From contig NC_135158.1 of the NCBI RefSeq assembly GCF_050948215.1, forward strand, positions 3,333,822-3,397,821: a stretch of 64,000 nt of DNA. The letters run 5' to 3'. This DNA is from Halictus rubicundus. Lineage: Eukaryota > Arthropoda > Insecta > Hymenoptera > Halictidae. Positions 61,867 to 64,000 of this stretch are shown here, one piece after another. Both the position numbers and the translations under genes were made by a program. The notes beneath the pieces were generated by a model. That model did no database searches. It saw only the letters and a list, made by a program, of their open reading frames with translations, and was not told where the DNA came from. The stretch's first letter is position 1. Every line of letters begins with the position of its first letter.

Positions 61867-62120
61867 TGCAAGGCTTCTGGAAAAAATATTACACACAGCA
61901 GTTACCTTGATATACATTCTGGAATTATTTCAGATTTTTAGGTCGAAAATGCTGGTTGCAATAAATCATAAGAGGCAACCCTACACCTTGATCCGGAAGG
62001 TCTGCGAGAGTTCTTTTTCCTAGTCAAGCAGATGTCAGGCTGCTAAAAAAATATGCCATATAGTAGCTATCCCGACACACATTGCAGAATTATTACCGAT
62101 TTATTGATAAAAAAATCCAG
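61867..62120. repeat. 166-bp degenerate duplication
   Basis: AGGCTTCTGGAAAAAATATT (61871) aligns with AGGCTGCTAAAAAAATATGC (62037). Further matches are ACACACAGCAGTTA with CATATAGTAGCTAT, and GGAATTATTTCAGATTTTTAG with AGAATTATTACCGATTTATTG. Confidence 0.65.
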
Positions 62121-62930
62121 ACCAGAAAAAAATCGCAAACGATGCAAATGGATCACTTCGTTTTGCACCCATGTTATAAATCTTCTCAGGAGCACGTCAG
62201 CAGTCCCAAGAAATATGGAATAAAAAATCTATGCAGAACGACTATTACGACTATTTTAATGGTTCGAGCGCTAATAAAGCCGTTAACGATCCAAGAGGCC
62301 CGGCAGCGACTCGCGACATGCATAATTCCGACTGGAACTCGTCGAAATCGTTCTCGACCTTTAATCCGCGTGGGTGGCGAAGAAATATGGCGTCCGCGAG
62401 CCGGTTCGCGGCTCGTAAATCGCAAGAACGCGCCGCTGAACTTTTGCAACGCTCGCGGATCAGCGTGCCTCGTCGCGCCGCGTCGCGCGGTGAGCTTAAA
62501 GAGAAACCGGACACGTAAAACTGCATTTACGATTAGGCGAGCCGGTGTGTCTGCGGGCGGAAGCGGAGGCGCGATCCTCGGCGCAGCTGTCCGATAATGC
62601 TAGTCAGCGGCGTGGAAAAGGTGACGAACATTTCCGCGTGGAGACGAGTCGCGGAAACGGTCTCGAACCCAGGAAAACCGATTTCCCGTCTCGAAACGAG
62701 TCTGCATTAATTGCAAGAAGATACACATAGATTCTTCCATGTGTTTTCCTTGATGATCTTAACAAGTTGAAAACAATTGGCATTTTTAGATTCGTTTAAT
62801 CTTCCCACTGTTTTAATTCGCACCAGTTCGTTTTTGACAAAACCCGCGGTCTAGTAATAAGGGCTGCGCGGCCTGGCCTAAAATTATAGCGCAACCTCGT
62901 GCAAAATGCTTCGGAACAAGGTAATTAGTC

Positions 62931-63450
62931 GATTTTACGAATTAATAGCGTGCTCGGCGGGGCCGAGTAAAAGATAGCGTGGGCTTGAACGCGGAGCCAC
63001 TTTGCAATTTTCCGTGCAAGAATTGCAGCGTTGTGGAAGATTATATGGTGATCAGACGGTAGATTTTATGAATTAATAGCGTGCATGATTTTGTTGAATA
63101 CAGGGAAGTGTGTGATTTAGCGTGAAACTGCTTTGGGATTTTCTTATTAGAATTAATTCTATGTACACACGCGGCGAGTGCAGGAAAGTGAAAACTAGAA
63201 TGTGCAGCAATCCTCTGGGCTTCACGCAAAATTACACAGCAACTGAACTGCAGACTCTATGAATTAGCAAGCACGAGTGTGGCAAATGCAAGAAAGTGTA
63301 GGTTCCAATTTGAATCCGCTTTGCAGTTCCCGGAGTAAGAGCAACTGCTCCGCTTACAAAATAATTTTACTACAGTTCGATGAAGCACCGCCAGTGCGTT
63401 GAACACAGAGAAGCATAATCTCTGACGCGAAATCCGGTTTCTTGCCGAGC
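62931..63450. repeat. degenerate 95-130-bp tandem repeat, about five units
   Basis: Units start GATTTTACGAATTAATAGCG (62931), GATTTTATGAATTAATAGCG (63062), AATTCTATGTACACACGCG (about 63155), GACTCTATGAATTAGCAAGC (63253) and GTTCGATGAAGCACCGCC (63375). Downstream parts also align, for example CTTTGCAATTTTCCGTGCAA with CTTTGCAGTTCCCGGAGTAA. Confidence 0.65.
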
Positions 63451-64000
63451 GGCGGCAACTATCGCGAGACCGACGCGAAGAGATGGAAATCGCCTCGAAA
63501 AATGTAAATCCGCATAAAAATCAGCGCGACAACGACAACTCATAATTTCTCGAAGATCCTAACGAAGCACCGAGCGTACGAATAAATTAGGAATTACTGC
63601 AGTTCCCTATCGCTCTTGATTTCCATTTAAACTCTCCGAGTGAAAAAGCAACGAGACCGGCCTGGTCTTTTAATAAACACAGTTATCGCGTGTCTGCAGG
63701 AAACGTATGAAATATGAAACTATAGGAAGCTAGAAGAGAGCTGGTCAGGTATTTTGTACAACAATGTGTCTACACGACGGGTTTGCGGATCGCGGTTGCT
63801 TTCTAGCCGGTCACGATCGAAATAAAATGGCCTGTAGTCTCTCGTAAACCAGTCGTGGCCGGTACACACGAAGGTGGACAGAAATGCCGGGACGCTTTTC
63901 CGCGGAGGGAGAGCATTCCATTAGCCAGGAGATCGGGGCCGGATAATAAATTAAAACGGGCCTACGTGGCAACGGAGAGAGAACCGGTACTCATCGCGGG
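63451..64000. other. non-coding right edge, nothing recognised
   Basis: There is no feature I can support in this terminal stretch. Confidence 0.4.

Overview
The window is eukaryotic, from an insect, most likely an aculeate hymenopteran (bee or ant). The evidence is one recognisable intron-containing gene with insect-like coding sequence, very low gene density, many (CT)n/(GA)n microsatellites, and a small Tc1/mariner-type MITE of a kind I associate with hymenopteran genomes. I see no operons, ribosome-binding sites, CRISPR arrays, rRNA or convincing tRNA.

Only one gene is supportable: the 3' end of headcase (hdc, vertebrate homologue HECA) on the minus strand. Three consecutive coding exons, at 35224-35036, 34689-34504 and 34035-33862, have canonical GT-AG borders, all in phase 0. 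They join into a 182-residue, cysteine-rich C-terminal part ending at a TAA. The upstream N-terminal exons were not found, so everything from 35225 to the right edge is probably hdc intron (at least 28.8 kb) and the promoter lies outside the window.

Left of the stop codon (33861 down to about 6200) there is no convincing coding sequence. All 14 (CT)n tracts counted between 6.7 and 32.5 kb have the CT on the + strand, so GA on the hdc-sense strand. The AT-rich block at 6.2-6.7 kb carries a minus-strand AATAAA. An unusually long hdc 3' UTR, or an unannotated noncoding transcript, would fit, but RNA evidence is needed.

The rest of the window is non-coding DNA dominated by decayed tandem repeats. 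They include ~140-bp units (1-420), a 40-bp array (8597-8912), 120-155-bp units (14.33 kb), a 173-bp duplication (16.5 kb), a 20-bp array with an inverted arm (21.26-21.46 kb), a 115-123-bp duplication (21.55 kb), a 66-bp array (30.68-31.3 kb), a ~130-bp duplication (47.8 kb), a ~53-bp array (56.9 kb), a 16-17-bp array with higher-order structure (60.36-60.8 kb), a 166-bp duplication (61.87 kb) and 95-130-bp units (62.9-63.45 kb). Three copies of one MITE family (22.75, 34.20 and 39.2 kb) are present, one of them inside an hdc intron. I found no clear case of a new protein-based system; the least ordinary signals are the strand-biased GA/CT tracts downstream of hdc and the many decayed tandem arrays.
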